NCBI GenBank assembly: GCA_035578175.1
Contig: JAQMRL010000014.1
Coordinates: forward strand, 16,192,274-16,256,273
DNA length: 64,000 nt
Origin: Catonia carolina
Lineage: Eukaryota; Arthropoda; Insecta; Hemiptera; Achilidae
Direction: 5' to 3'
In this document: positions 10,209 to 21,099 of the stretch, piece after piece
Layout: each line of letters starts with the position of its first letter
Position numbering within the stretch: the first letter of the stretch is position 1
Position numbers and translations under genes: made by a program
Notes under the pieces: model-generated
What the model was told of the DNA's origin: nothing
The model's input: the letters and a program-made list of their open reading frames with translations, nothing else
Database searches by the model: none

Positions 10209-11515
10209 TTTTTTAAGTAAATGGAAAAAATATATACAACAGAAATCTGATCATGAAGTGTCTGGAAATAATGGTGGTTGTTTGTTAGTTTAGTTCTTAT
10301 TTTGTAGTTGGTTGAATAACAACAAATAAAAAAAAGTGTAAAGAGCGGGCGGTAAAGATTAACAAAAACAAAATGAAAAGAAGTAAGGAAAACAAAGAAT
10401 TAGTGGAGTGTAGAAACAGGTAGGGATGACTATGTCTTGGGAATGGTATGCAGGAATAAACTTGAGAAAGACTGTGGAATCCGGATGTCGCCTCCCTGGC
10501 CGGTGGTGGTTGGTTCGAAGTAGTTTCCGTTTTGTTGTCTTCAATGCTGTTGAAAAACGTTTTGCGTTCAGCAGTGGTGAATGCTATCCCATGCATTCTC
10601 ATTGCTGTGGAATGCAACAGAGTGAACAAGTCCAGTTCGGCCGTAAGACGACAAAGAGTAAAAGGTAGATTATGTTATAGAGAAGAACCTGGATATATAT
10701 ATATAACGTTGGGTGGTTGGTATGGTATGTTCGGTTAGAAACTAAGAATGAAAAGAGAACGGTGGAGAAATATGCAAAAGAAAAAGAAGAAGGGAACTTG
10801 AGCGACTCGACGAGAACCTCCCCACCTTTTTAAACATTCTACACCTCTATCTTACCCCACTACCACCACCATGCCCACCTACAACAACAACCATTTCATT
10901 CTGGCGTCTACCATACCAGACCGAGCCGACACGCCAGTTCGGCCGACCCGGTGGCGAATAATGTAAAACGAACAAAACGTATCAACAAACCATGAATTAA
11001 AAATATACATCTGACCGGACCACGTTATACTATTCTCAAACATCGGACCCAATACAGAAAAACTTTTGTTGATGGTCCAGTAATACCAGAGTACCTAAAC
11101 GTTTCTCATTTTACAACCAGTTCGAATGGAATTCCTGACATGCACAATACATGTTTTGTTATTTTTATAAACACGTACGAACGTGTCGCGTTCAAGAACG
11201 TTCTTCATCAACTTCACCTGCAGCTGTTGACTGACCCTACTTTTTGTTTTTTTTAATCCCTATACGTAATCAGCTTAAACAGCGAAACTACAAAATTTCA
11301 TCATTATAATTGTATCCTGAAACTCTAGAAAACTAGTTGAATCTCAAAGAAATGATAAAAATTTAAAGAAACATGTAATATTTTTCTTTTGGCATTTCAA
11401 CGGCTAACATAACAAGACTTCGTTAAATAGTTATAAATTAAGTAAAACGCCTGAACTACCCCTTGGTAGACATTCACCATTGTTAGAATCATTAGAGGAT
11501 TAAAAGATCGAAATT
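10209..11515. other. Longest low-repeat interval in the left half
   Basis: No partner elsewhere in the window. Overlapping open frames of 60-110 codons occur on both strands between 10297 and 10738 with no domain I recognise. A GC-richer part (10430-10660) and a CCA-rich part (10840-10960, for example ccactaccaccaccatgccc) stand out. It could be unique host DNA. Confidence 0.4.
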
Positions 11516-11559
11516 AAAATGCCCATAACCCAAATTCAAATGCCTAAAATATTAAAACT

Positions 11560-11738
11560 GCCCAAAACAGTCAGGTGGAGTGTTAAATTATATGTACTCG
11601 ATCTGCTAGTTCCAGGGCTACAAAATAAAGTCGTTTCTAATCACATGGTCAGCCAATTATATACTGAAGCATTTAAGAACAAAGAAGTCAGCGGTGTGAA
11701 AGATACTAGTCACAGTTATCTCCTTTTACAGTCATGAT
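11560..11738 (+). repeat. Family C 5' fragment
   Basis: It runs from gcccaaaacagtcaggtggagtg to cagttatctccttttacag. The 3' half is missing, replaced by LINE-derived sequence. Confidence 0.7.
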
Positions 11739-11779
11739 TTTTTTTTCTTTTATGTTCACATAGGATCACTTTAGTCATC

Positions 11780-12236
11780 TTGGATGGTTCTTCTTCAATT
11801 TCTTCTTCTTGCTTTTCGAAAACTTTTTCATATATTCAGATCTTATTTTTCTTAGTTCATCTGAACAAATCCCAATTATGCGTTTAACTGTTTTGGTGGT
11901 TAATTTAACTTTGTGACTTCCCTTTTGGTGTTTATACCAAGGTGCACGTTGTGTTACGTCTTCCATGGTTAGATCGAGGTCTTTCGTGTAGTTTTGAATT
12001 TCTCTGAGCCAGGTTACTATAGATTTTTCAGATTTAGCGGTAAGTAGTTTTTCAGTGATTCTTCTTAGAAGGCGTGTTGCTGGAGTTCAGAGTTTGTGTC
12101 CGAGGAAGAAAATTGTCTTTTTTCTCATTTCAATTGTGACTGGTTCTATAACTTTGTAGACTTGTTGGTTGGGTGAAAGCCTATATTGTCCATCGAATTG
12201 GTGTTTTTTGTTAATACAAGTCCTTAAGATTCTTCT
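11780..12236 (-). pseudogene. Non-LTR retrotransposon, C-terminal end of ORF2
   Basis: Minus-strand translation reads VERRILRTCINKK, GQYRLSPNQQVY, MRKKTIFFLGHKL, ATRLLRRITEKLL, VTWLREIQNYTKDLDL and then WYKHQKG...KKNHPR with a natural stop near 11780. This order (palm-distal segment, FLGHxLR, WL.E...D...L) is the tail of endonuclease/reverse-transcriptase type LINE polyproteins. One stop follows FFLGHKL. It is 5' truncated at 12236, where R1 starts. Confidence 0.75.
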
Positions 12237-12242
12237 CTCGAC

Positions 12243-13186
12243 TTTTTACTTTCTCTTGCCTGTATGAATATATAAGAACGAAAGTATTATTTTCATGTCG
12301 ATTTTTCGAAATCGAGTTTTCACCGGATCTACACGTTTTCAGACCCCCTGAATCCAAAAAACATGTTTTTAGCGATGTCTGTGTGTGTGTGTGTGAACAG
12401 AATTTCTCAAGAACGGAATATCGTACGGACTTGAAACTTAAAGTACTACTACCGGACCCGACACGAACATTTTCATCAAAATCGGACAACCGGAAGTAGT
12501 AGTTTATTCGCGTAATTTTTCACTTTTTTGCGATTTTCTTAAAAACGGCTCCTACATTGTTTTTTTAAATCGCCTAATTTTCTACATTTTTTATGCTCTA
12601 CAAGATAGGGTAGGCGCCATGTCTGCTGAAATTCTTAGTGAGGCTATTTTCTCGTAAAATAATTGTTTTTTTTTAACATTGCGACTTTATTATGCATTTT
12701 AGCGCAAAAAAGTATTTAGTCAAAATTGTAGGGAATTTAAAATTCTACAACTTTTAACTCAAACATTTTTTTGTATAATTTTTTTTTAATAATATTTTTA
12801 TTTTTGTATAATATTTAGTTTAGCGGTAATTAGCGAATTTCTGTTTTCTTTCTCACGAAATCGTGTAAAAAATCGATTTTTTAAAGATTTCAGCCTTATT
12901 ATGCATTTTACGACAAAAAAAAGTATAATTTAATTATAGGAAATTAAAAGATCTACAACTTTTATTTAGAGCATTTTTCTCTACAGACCTTAGTTTAGCG
13001 TGAAAGAATGATTTTCCGTATTTTTAAGCGAAACTGCGGTTGATTTTCACTTTACGTCTTTCACTAATGATTAAAATAAGATTATGTTTTTTGAGGTTAG
13101 TTTTTTTGTTTATTTCCAATGTTAGGTTATATTGTTAATTATTTGCATTGGCAAGAGATAGTCGTGTGAGTGTTTCACACCAGATT
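12243..13186 (-). repeat. R1 copy, full length
   Basis: It begins tttactttctcttgcctg and ends gtgtgagtgtttcacaccag. Both 190-base units are present, and a T-rich insertion of about 25 bases lies near 12780. The microsatellite is a short (TG) run at about 12380-12394. Confidence 0.93.
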
Positions 13187-13189
13187 TTT

Positions 13190-13648
13190 CTCGTTGCAAT
13201 AATTGTGACTGGTTCTATATCTTTGCAGTATTGTTCGTTAGGTGAAGCCGGCCGCATTGGCGCAGTTGGTAACGTGCTAGCCTCTCATCATGCGGTCCTG
13301 GGTTCGAATCCCACTCAGGCATGGCATATTTTCATACGTTACAAAAAATCATTTCACCCTTCACCGTCTGCATTAGCAGTAATTGCATAACAGTCGGACG
13401 TTAAACCAAAAAAAAAAAAAAAACAAAAAATCGTTGGGTGAAAGCCTATATTGTCCATCGATTTCGTGTTTTTTGTTGATAAAAGTCTTTAAGATTCTTC
13501 TCTCGATGGTTCTAAGTTTCTTTTTGATTCCACCAACGTCGATGCTGAATAGTTTCACTTCCGTACATCATTTGATATCTAAGGACTGATTTATAGTGTT
13601 TAAGTTTGGTGTGTATTGGTAGACGTTTTTGTTGTATATGTTTTTGTA
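13190..13648 (-). pseudogene. LINE ORF2 fragment interrupted by SINE-B
   Basis: Flanking pieces at 13197-13246 and 13426-13648 match the LINE at 11780-12236 (shared cctatattgtccatcgaatt-type sequence; minus-strand peptide RILKTFINKKHEIDGQYRLSPN). The two pieces join cleanly if the SINE is removed. It extends further 5' than the other copy, to a coding segment with HQF-like residues upstream. Confidence 0.7.
13247..13425 (+). repeat. SINE-B copy (tRNA-derived), inserted in LINE
   Basis: It opens ggccgcattggcgcagttgg, with an A-box-like tggcgcagttgg and a B-box ggttcgaatcccac, followed by a tRNA-unrelated body ending gtcggacgttaaacc and an A-run. Flanking LINE sequence is duplicated as tcgttaggtgaa / tcgttgggtgaa (12 bases, one mismatch). 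RNA polymerase III boxes are intact by eye. Confidence 0.88.
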
Positions 13649-13835
13649 TGACGCTGTGGTGAATGAAGTGACGGTGTCACTTGCAGGGTGGAAAGTAGAT
13701 GATTTTCAGAGGGCTTGGTATGCTGATAAGCATGCTTTTCCACTCAATGAGGAAATGGTAAACCACCTTCTCGTTTTACTTAGTAAAGCCTCTAGAGGTT
13801 CAAATCAGCCTTTCAGTAGATGACATAAACAAAAC
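13649..13835 (+). repeat. Family C 3' half
   Basis: It runs from gacgctgtggtgaatgaagtg to the tail atgacataaacaaaacaaaa. It lacks the 5' half. Confidence 0.78.
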
Positions 13836-14345
13836 AAAATTTTCAATTTCCTGCTCCTTTTCTTAAATAATTTTTTAAAAACTAAAAATGAAAGAGAATA
13901 AATAGAGCCCATTAAAAGCTTTTCTAACAAATAATAAATACAAAGGAAGATTTTTTCATTTGAATATTCAAATAATTTTAATAAAAACGTATTAAAATGG
14001 TTTTGACGTGTATTTCATTTCAGTTCTCTCTACTTTTTTTGCCGAGTTATTTACAGGACGGTAATTAACAATTTGTCGTTTTTATTAATTGGTTTGTTGT
14101 AGCTCATGGAATATAAATTATTGTATTGAATAATAGGCATACATCGACATCCCACATTGTAATTTAAAAAAAGATCTGTGATGAATCGTACGGGCTTTCA
14201 TGGTACGCATTATATTCAAAGCTTTATATTTCCAGTAAAAAAATTCTCTAATAAAAAATGTGCTTTCAATTCTCTAATTTTTTAATTAATAACCAAACCG
14301 TAATCGTTTCGGTTTACGAATTTAAATATAAACAATAATAAAAAA
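13836..14345. other. Unclassified AT-rich interval
   Basis: No recognisable gene or repeat. Confidence 0.5.
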
Positions 14346-15075
14346 TCTGGTGTGAAACACTCGCACAACATTCTCTTGGCAATGCAAATAAAGAACAATA
14401 TTACCTAACATTACTGATTAAACATTAGAAATAAACAAAAAACTAACGGCAAAAAACATAACCTTATTTTAATCACGAGTGGAAGACGAAAAATGAAAAT
14501 CAACCCCAGTTCGGCTTAAAATTACGGAAAATCACACTCTTTCACGCTAAACTACGCTCTGTAGAGAAAAAAGCTCTAAATAAAAGTTTTAGATCTTTTA
14601 GTTTTCTATAAATTTGATTATATACACTTTTGTCGTAAAAATCACACTACGAATGAAATATTAAATAAATCGATTTTTTACACGTTCTCGTGACAAAAAA
14701 AAAATCGCCAATTACCGCTAAACTAAGCGTTATACAAAAAATGTTTGAAATAAAAGTTGTAGAATTTTTAATTCTCTAAAACTTTTCTTATACCTATACA
14801 TTTTTGCGCTTAAATGCATATTAAAGCAGCGATCTTAAAAAAAAACAATTTTTTTACGAGAAAACAGCCTCCCCAAGAATTTCAGCAGACATGACGCCTA
14901 CTGTATCTTGTAGAGCATAAAAAATGTAGTAAATCAGGCGATTTTTATAAAAATTCGTAAGAGCCGTTTTTGAAAAAAACGAATGAAAAATGACATAAAG
15001 AAACTACTACTTCCGGTTGACCGATTTTGATGAAAATGTTTGTGTCAGGTCCTCCAGTGGTATCTAACTTTTATC
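14346..15075 (+). repeat. R1 copy, truncated distally
   Basis: Starts tctggtgtgaaacactcgca and breaks off at cagtggtatctaactttt, before the microsatellite. It is followed head-to-head by a minus-oriented R1. Confidence 0.88.
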
Positions 15076-15097
15076 GATAGTGGTATCGAATTTTTAA

Positions 15098-15605
15098 ATT
15101 TCAGCCTTGGTATGCATTGTCCAACAAAAGTGTATTATAATAAAATTTCTCTCCCCCTCCCTCCTATCCGTCCCTGCATTTCGCTCGTTCTTTCTCCCCC
15201 TCTCCCTGCCGCCCCGTCGCTCTCTCTCTCTCTCTCTCTCTCTACCATTCTCTTATTAGCTCCTTTTCTACCTCTCCTATCATTCTGTGTCTTTTTTATG
15301 TACCCTCTTGAGACAGTTAACATGATGGTTTGTATAGGAGGGAAATTAAAACATCTACAACTTTTATTTGGAGCATTTTTCTCTACAGAGCCTAGTTTAG
15401 CGTGAAAGAGTGATTTTCTGTATTTTTAAGCCAAACTGAGTACGATTTTCATTTTGCGTCTTTCACTCATGATTAAAATTAGGTTATGTTTATTGAGGTT
15501 AGTTATTTGTTTATTTCTAATGCTTCATTACTAATATTCGATTGTATTGGTCATTATTTGGATTGGCAAGAGACAGTCGTGAGAGTGTTTTCACCAGATT
15601 TTTTG
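15098..15605 (-). repeat. R1 fragment interrupted by a pyrimidine-rich insert
   Basis: It begins at atttcagccttggtatgcat, is interrupted at about 15149-15340 by a CT-rich insert, and then continues to the palindrome end (gagagtgttttcaccag). Confidence 0.82.
15149..15345. repeat. Pyrimidine-rich insert with an inverted partner
   Basis: It contains ctccccctccctcctatccg, a (TC)n run at 15221-15243 and ends acagttaacatgatggtttg. The reverse complement of its second half, including tcaagagggtacataaaaaa, lies at 15755-15915. The arms flank the R1 palindrome end. Confidence 0.75.
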
Positions 15606-16248
15606 TTTGTAAAGTACACTAATTAATTAATAGTGAGAGAGAGTAAAGTATATCATAAAAATAATAATAATAAACAAAAAAATATATACATAAAACAGAT
15701 TAACAACAATAGAACCTGACACTTTGAACATCCTGGCGTTGTCCTTTAAACAAACCATCATGTTAACTGTCTCAAGAGGGTACATAAAAAAGAAACAGAA
15801 TGATAGGAGAGGTAGAAAAAGAGCTAATAAGAGAATGGTAAAGGTATATAATATATAGACAGAGAGAGAACGAGAGAGACAGAGGGGGAGAAAAAAGAGA
15901 GAGGGAGGGGAGAGAAATGTGATAAGAGGTTAAAAGAGACTTATTTGAATCTCTTTTCTACAACGGTTCTTTATTAGAGAGAAAAAAGGACGGGAGACAA
16001 AAAAAGGCATACGAAAAGGTAAACATTCCAAAACGGATTAAGATAAGAGCCCTTAACAACAACACAAAGGGGACATGGTTATTCAAAACGAAAAGAAACA
16101 GATTTTTGACATCGTGTTGGGGGGGGGGGAGAGAAAATAATTTAGAGAATGTCATTCCTTTTAATAAAAAAGAAAAGTAAGGAAAGCGTTTTATTAAATG
16201 ACAAATTTCATGAAACATTTCTTTTTATTACAAAACTTAACATGTATT
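15606..16248. other. Interval holding the purine-rich inverted partner
   Basis: 15755-15915 is the inverted partner of the pyrimidine insert, and 15840-15930 is almost purely purine. A run of nine to ten G lies at about 16120. No gene recognised. Confidence 0.55.
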
Positions 16249-16381
16249 TTTACTTTCTCTTGCCTATATGTATATATAGAAAGGAAAGTATTGTTTTCAT
16301 GTCGATTTTTCGAAATCGAGTTTTCACCGGATCTATACGTTTTCAGACCCCCTGAACCCAAAAACATGTTTTTAGCGATCG

Positions 16382-16412
<31 letters not shown>

Positions 16413-17190
16413 AACAGAATATCTCAAGAACGGAACATCGTACGAAGTTGAAACTTGAAACTTAAGTTACATACAACTACCGGACCCGACACGAACATTT
16501 TCATCAAAATCGGTCAACCGGAAGTAGTAGTTTATTCGTGTAATTTTTCACTTTTTTGCGATTTTCTCAAAAACTGGTCCTACGATCTTTTTTAAAATCG
16601 CTTGATTTACTCAATTTTTTATTCTCTACAAGATAGGGTAGGTGTCATGTTTGCTGAAATTCTGGGTGAGGCTGTTTTCACGTAAAAAAGTTTTTTTAAG
16701 ATTACAGCTTTACTATGCAATTTAGCGAAAAAAATTATATAATAAAAGTTGTAGAGAATTTAAAAACCTACAACTTTTATTTCAAACATTTTTTTGTATA
16801 ACGCTTAGTTTAGCAGTAATTAGCAATTTTCTGTTTTTTTCTCACGAAAACGTGAGAAAAATCGATTTTTTTAAGATTTCGGCCTTAGTATGCGTTTTAT
16901 AATAAAAGTGTATATAATAAAATTTATAGAAAATTAAAAGATCTACAACTTTTATTTGGAGCATTTTTCTCTACAGAGCCTAGTTTAGCGTGAAAGAGTG
17001 ATTTTCTGTATTTTTAAGCCAAACTGAGGTTGATTTTCATTTTGCGTCTTTCACTCATGATTAAAATTAGGTTATGTTTATTGAGGTTAGTTTTTTGTTT
17101 ATTTCTAATGTTTCATTACTAATATTAGGTTTATTGTTAATTATTTATATTGGCAAGAGAAAGTTGTGTGAGTGTTTCACACCAGATTTT
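16249..17190 (-). repeat. R1 copy, full length
   Basis: One of the cleanest copies. It starts tttactttctcttgcctata, has the stem tcgatttttcgaaatcga, a (TG)n tract at 16385-16412 and ends gtgtgagtgtttcacacc. Confidence 0.94.
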
Positions 17191-17336
17191 TAGTTGTCTG
17201 ATCTTACAACTTCCCATAACAATTTAATAAAGACCTTACAACAGATTTATCAGTGGTTCTTGAGATACATTTCTTTTGTTCATACAATAGGTACTCGATT
17301 TACCGGTCTTGGATTTAACGTAATTCATTTCAACAA

Positions 17337-17391
17337 AATCTGGTGTCTAACACTCCTACGACTTTCTCGTGCCAAAGTAAATAATGAAAAA
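17337..17391 (+). repeat. R1 palindrome-end fragment
   Basis: Only the first ~55 bases of R1 (ctggtgtctaacactcctac ... aaataatgaaaa) remain. It is cut by a mariner terminus at the TA of its caatataacc region. Confidence 0.75.
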
Positions 17392-17393
17392 TA

Positions 17394-17636
17394 CGAAGTG
17401 TGGCTATTAAATAACGAGACTGACGTTGTAAAAAATTGTATTTTTATTTTATACATAATCACTTCTTTATAATCACCTTCAATATACACTCCTTCTCTAT
17501 CCGTACACCGCTCCATGCGAATTTTCCATTGTTGGAAACAGTGCATCTTCTGTCAACTCCTTCAGAACACGTGCCGCTTTCTCTTTTACAGCTTCCACTG
17601 ACTCAAATCTAGGCCCTTTTAATGCAGATTTCAACA
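17394..17636 (-). mobile_element. Mariner 3'-end fragment M4
   Basis: Left edge cgaagtgtggctattaaata is the mariner terminus, preceded by TA. The minus strand encodes the transposase C-terminal segment (ESVEAVKEKAARVLKELTED...). It breaks off at 17636, just before a C-run. Confidence 0.82.
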
Positions 17637-17793
17637 TGGATAGTAACGCCCCCCCCCCCGCATTAACCAGTCTATTTTTCAAAATTCTAAAAATTCTACC
17701 ACAACATTGGCCAATCAATATTTTCATGTTATTAACCCATTTAGTCACGAATTTTTATCTTAGAATTTAAAAAAAAATTATAATATTCTTACC

Positions 17794-18109
17794 CATCGGG
17801 TTGGTCTAGAGGTAAAGTTGTCGCCAAAATCAGCTGTTTAACAGCTGATTTTTGGAGACGAAGGTTCCTGGTTCAAATCCTAGTAAGGGTAGTTACTTTT
17901 ATACGGAATGGAATGCTAGACAGTGGTTACCGGTTTACTTTGATGGTTGGGGTTCAATTTACCATACTCTCTCAGGAATGGTCGGCCTGATTCTGTACAA
18001 GACTACATCTCATTTACATGTCATACATATCATCCTCATCTGATTGCTTATCGTTCTGAATTGAACAGATTGCAACGTACACATACTAGGAATTAAAAAA
18101 AAAATATAT
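17794..18109 (+). repeat. SINE-A copy (tRNA-derived)
   Basis: The head reads ttggtctagaggtaaagttg (A-box-like) and ggttcaaatcctagtaag (B-box), and between them lies a near-perfect palindrome, aaaatcagctgtt-t-aacagctgatttt. The body runs to ttgaacagattgcaacgtac and an A-rich tail. Complete copies also lie at 39050-39370 and 49110-49454. Confidence 0.88.
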
Positions 18110-19145
18110 AAATTAAAATATATATAAATTATATATATAAATATTCTTAAATTACTATTTTTTTTATTATTAAAACTTTTCAAAAGTCCCAATAGATTGC
18201 AGCACTTGCTGGACTCTTAAAGAATTTGTTCATGTATGTGGCCAATTTAACGCAAAGTGATATGTGCGCAGTTTAGTGCATAAGAATAGGTAAAATTTTA
18301 TGTACATGTATATGGCCAAGGTGAATGAATGGGTTAACATGCCTGTATTAAGGTTTTTACGCTGAGTAAAACGATAATACTCGTTCGGCCCGTGCCCGTG
18401 CCGAACGATCGAGCGGTTACCGAGATAGCAGAAGTTCAGAATATTGTTAATAAATCAAAATTTAATTAACGTACGAATTTGAAATTTCGTAAACGCTGTA
18501 AGAATATAATTGTTTATGTTGTGTTAAAATTTCAAACTTTTCGGTCACAAAATTATCGAGTTGCACGCCTCGTAAACGCATGAAATTTGTTGCAGTATCA
18601 AAAAAAACCGGGTATTTTTGTTTCCAACCTCGATATGGCGATTTTTAAACAAAATTAAAAATATAGGACTATTATAGGTCAACGCAGAATAAAATGAGCT
18701 AAATTTTTATGTAAAATATGTTTAAATTCGACTTATTTATTTGGAGATGCAAGGGTTCAAACTCGGATGTCTATGATTATGAAACCAATAGTAGTATTGA
18801 AATTAGACGTGGTATACAATGATTTAAAACAACCAGACGTTACAGTTTTGTTGATTTTGTTAAATCTTTTAAGTTTAAGATTTGTTAGAAATTCTCTGGT
18901 TAACAGCTATAAAAAAACTTAACGCCTATGTGAGCAACATTAAAAAGGATTTATGCCGTGTGAATAATGTACAGTTTGTTTTCTTTGATGTTCTCTACAC
19001 TTAAAATATTTGGCACTCCATTGTTTTCTAAAATTGTACCGCTCAGTTGACGACTTAATAACTTGCTTACGACCTGTATCATTAACACTAGAAAATATTA
19101 AAGAGGAGTTTATTTGTTAATTCTCATCTAAATTAATTAAAAAAT
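18110..19145. other. Unclassified AT-rich interval
   Basis: It starts with an (AT)-rich tract. A small perfect stem (cgttcggc...gccgaacg, about 18382-18408) is the only notable structure. No gene recognised. Confidence 0.45.
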
Positions 19146-19785
19146 GTTAACTGTAAAAAAATGAAACCTAACCTCAAAAAGCATAACCGAATTTAAATCA
19201 TTAGTGAATGATACAAAATGAAACCAACCTTAGTTTGGCTTTTTTCTTTTTTTTATACTTTTGAGACCTCATTGTATCACTCTAGTTCGAATTTAGGCCT
19301 GTTCCAGTGTTGGGGTTCTTTGAAAAGTGTGCTCTCCTAAGCGTGGCTTCCTTTCGTTTGGCCCACATGTTCTTAAAACGTTCCGATCTCTGTTTCCAGT
19401 CTTCGTCGGTAAACACCCTGTTATAAACTCTTCTGGTTTTTGGTTCCAATGTTACCATATTAGTCTTGACTAGTTGTTTGTACTTAGCTGATTTTGTTAG
19501 AAGATCTTGTTTAATGATTCCAAGTTCCTCCACATCCCGCTGTACATCCTTCAGCCACCTAGGTCTCGACACCTTATTCCAAAAATGGTTGATCAGCCGG
19601 TTAACAAGTCTGGACTTCTCGGCTCTGAGTATGTGTCCTAGGAATTATATTCTTTCTTAAGTTATTTGTTAGTGGGGGGGATTATTTTTTAATTAGCTTT
19701 ATAATACCGAAAATCACTCTTTCACGCTAAACTAGGCTCTGTAGAAGAAAATGCTTAAAAAAAGTTGTAGATCTTTGAATTTCTT
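19146..19785 (+). repeat. R1 fragment interrupted by a LINE
   Basis: R1 sequence from the cctaacctcaaaaagcataa region occupies 19146-19240 and resumes at 19700 (accgaaaatcactctttcac). It then switches abruptly at about 19786 to minus-oriented R1. Confidence 0.72.
19265..19660 (-). pseudogene. LINE ORF2 C-terminal fragment
   Basis: The minus strand reads RAEKSRLVNRLINHFWNKV then RPRWLKDVQRDVEELGI, DLLTKSAKYKQLV and DEDWKQRSERFKNMWAKRKE before a natural stop at about 19282. This is the C-terminal tail of a non-LTR retrotransposon polyprotein (RW...V..D...LGI). It is 5' truncated and inserted in R1. It is a different lineage member from the LINE at 41509-41865, which shares the same motif order. 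Confidence 0.75.
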
Positions 19786-20012
19786 GAGGAAGCTGTGATT
19801 TCGTAGAAAAAAATATTTTTTATTAAGATTGCAGCCTTTTCATGCGCATTAGGGCAAAAGTTTATATAATAAAATTTACAGGGAATTAAACGATCTAAAA
19901 CTTTTATTTTAAGCATGTTCTCTATAGAGCCTAGTTTAGCGGCAATGAGTGATTTTCCGTATTATTAAGTTTAACTAAGTTTAATTTTCATTTTCACTTC
20001 CTCTCGCCAATA
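19786..20012 (-). repeat. R1 fragment, inverted relative to the previous one
   Basis: It runs from ttgaggaagctgtgatttcg through the second internal unit to the cattttcacttcctc region. The inverted junction with 19785 has no spacer, implying a rearrangement rather than a new insertion. Confidence 0.7.
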
Positions 20013-20304
20013 TTTTATTTATTTCCCATTGCTTACAAAAAATAAATATCAATACAAAATAAATGTTAATTTCCTTATACTTTGATAATCTAAAAACTAT
20101 TTATTTTAATTGGCGGTAGGGAAATTAATCCACCCAACTATAGTTTCCATGTTCAATGGTAGATCAATTCAGTGCTTCTTTGTCCATTATACTACTGTAT
20201 TACGGTAATCTATTAGTGTGTTAGTAATTACAACTACATGTTAGTTACTTAAATACTAATTAAACTACTAAGACATTTTTATTAAAAAAAATAATATATT
20301 ATAT
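20013..20304. other. Unclassified AT-rich interval
   Basis: Nothing recognised. Confidence 0.4.
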
Positions 20305-20404
20305 GAATAAATAGGAAAGAAAGTATTGTTTTCATACCGATTTTTCACAAGAACTACACGTTTTCAGACCCCCTGAACCCAAAAATACATGTTTTTAGCG
20401 ATTG

Positions 20405-20455
<51 letters not shown>

Positions 20456-20952
20456 CAGAGTATCTCAAGAACGGAGAACATCGTACGAACGTGAAACTTG
20501 AACTTAAATTAGGTTACACTAGAGGACCCGACACAAAAAGTTTCATCAAAATCGGTCAACCGGAAATGGTAGTTCATTCGTGTCATTTTTCATGTTTTTC
20601 GATTTTCTCAAAAACCACGAAAACGTGTTTTTTAAGATTTCAGTCTTAGCATGCGTTTTACGATTAAAAATTATATAGTTAAATTTATAGGAAATAAAAA
20701 GATGTACAACTTTTATTTATTGCATTTTTCTCTACAGAGCCTAGTTTAACGTTAAAGAGTGATTTCCCTTATATTTAAGTGAAACTAAGGTTGATTTTCA
20801 TTTTGCGTCTTTCACTCATGATTAAAACTAGGTTATGTATTTTTAGGTTAGTTTTTTTTGTTTACTTCTAATGTTTTATTACTTAGGTTATATGGTTCAT
20901 TATTTGCATTGGCAAGAGAAAGTCGTGTAAATGTTTAACACCACTTTTTTAT
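20305..20952 (-). repeat. R1 copy with internal deletion
   Basis: Begins ataggaaagaaagtattg, lacks much of the middle (jump near 20615 from ctcaaaaaccac to gaaaacgtg), and ends cgtgtaaatgtttaacacc. It holds one of the two longest GT microsatellites of the window (20406-20452). Confidence 0.88.
20406..20452 (+). repeat. (GT)n microsatellite inside R1
   Basis: About 23 GT units without interruption, at the fixed microsatellite position of R1. Confidence 0.95.
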
Positions 20953-20964
20953 TGGATTTGGTTT

Positions 20965-21005
20965 TCATTTGTTTTGGAACATTCGTGCGAGTGTTCCACA
21001 CCAAA
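20965..21005 (-). repeat. R1 terminal-palindrome scrap
   Basis: cattcgtgcgagtgttccacaccaaat resembles the R1 palindrome end in minus orientation, directly after another R1 terminus. Confidence 0.5.
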
Positions 21006-21019
21006 TATTTTTAAATGTT

Positions 21020-21099
21020 ACTAACCAGGAATTGAACCCGGGATAAACAATATTGCATTGTACAGTACAGTGTACACACTCTACCATTGATCCAAGAGA
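21020..21099 (-). repeat. tRNA-like head of a SINE
   Basis: On the minus strand atcaatggtagagtg is D-arm/A-box like and cccgggttcaattcctgg forms a T-arm/B-box. The would-be acceptor ends do not pair, so it is not called a tRNA gene. Confidence 0.5.

Noticed and set aside
10297..10738. Overlapping frames of 60-110 codons on both strands
   Set aside because: No domain, no splice or codon pattern I could defend; kept only as unclassified sequence.
15040..15405. 121-codon frame with long SLSLSL run
   Set aside because: It is R1 plus the (TC)n tract translated; no coding signal.
21020..21099. Possible minus-strand tRNA gene
   Set aside because: The T-arm pairs, but the acceptor and anticodon arms do not.
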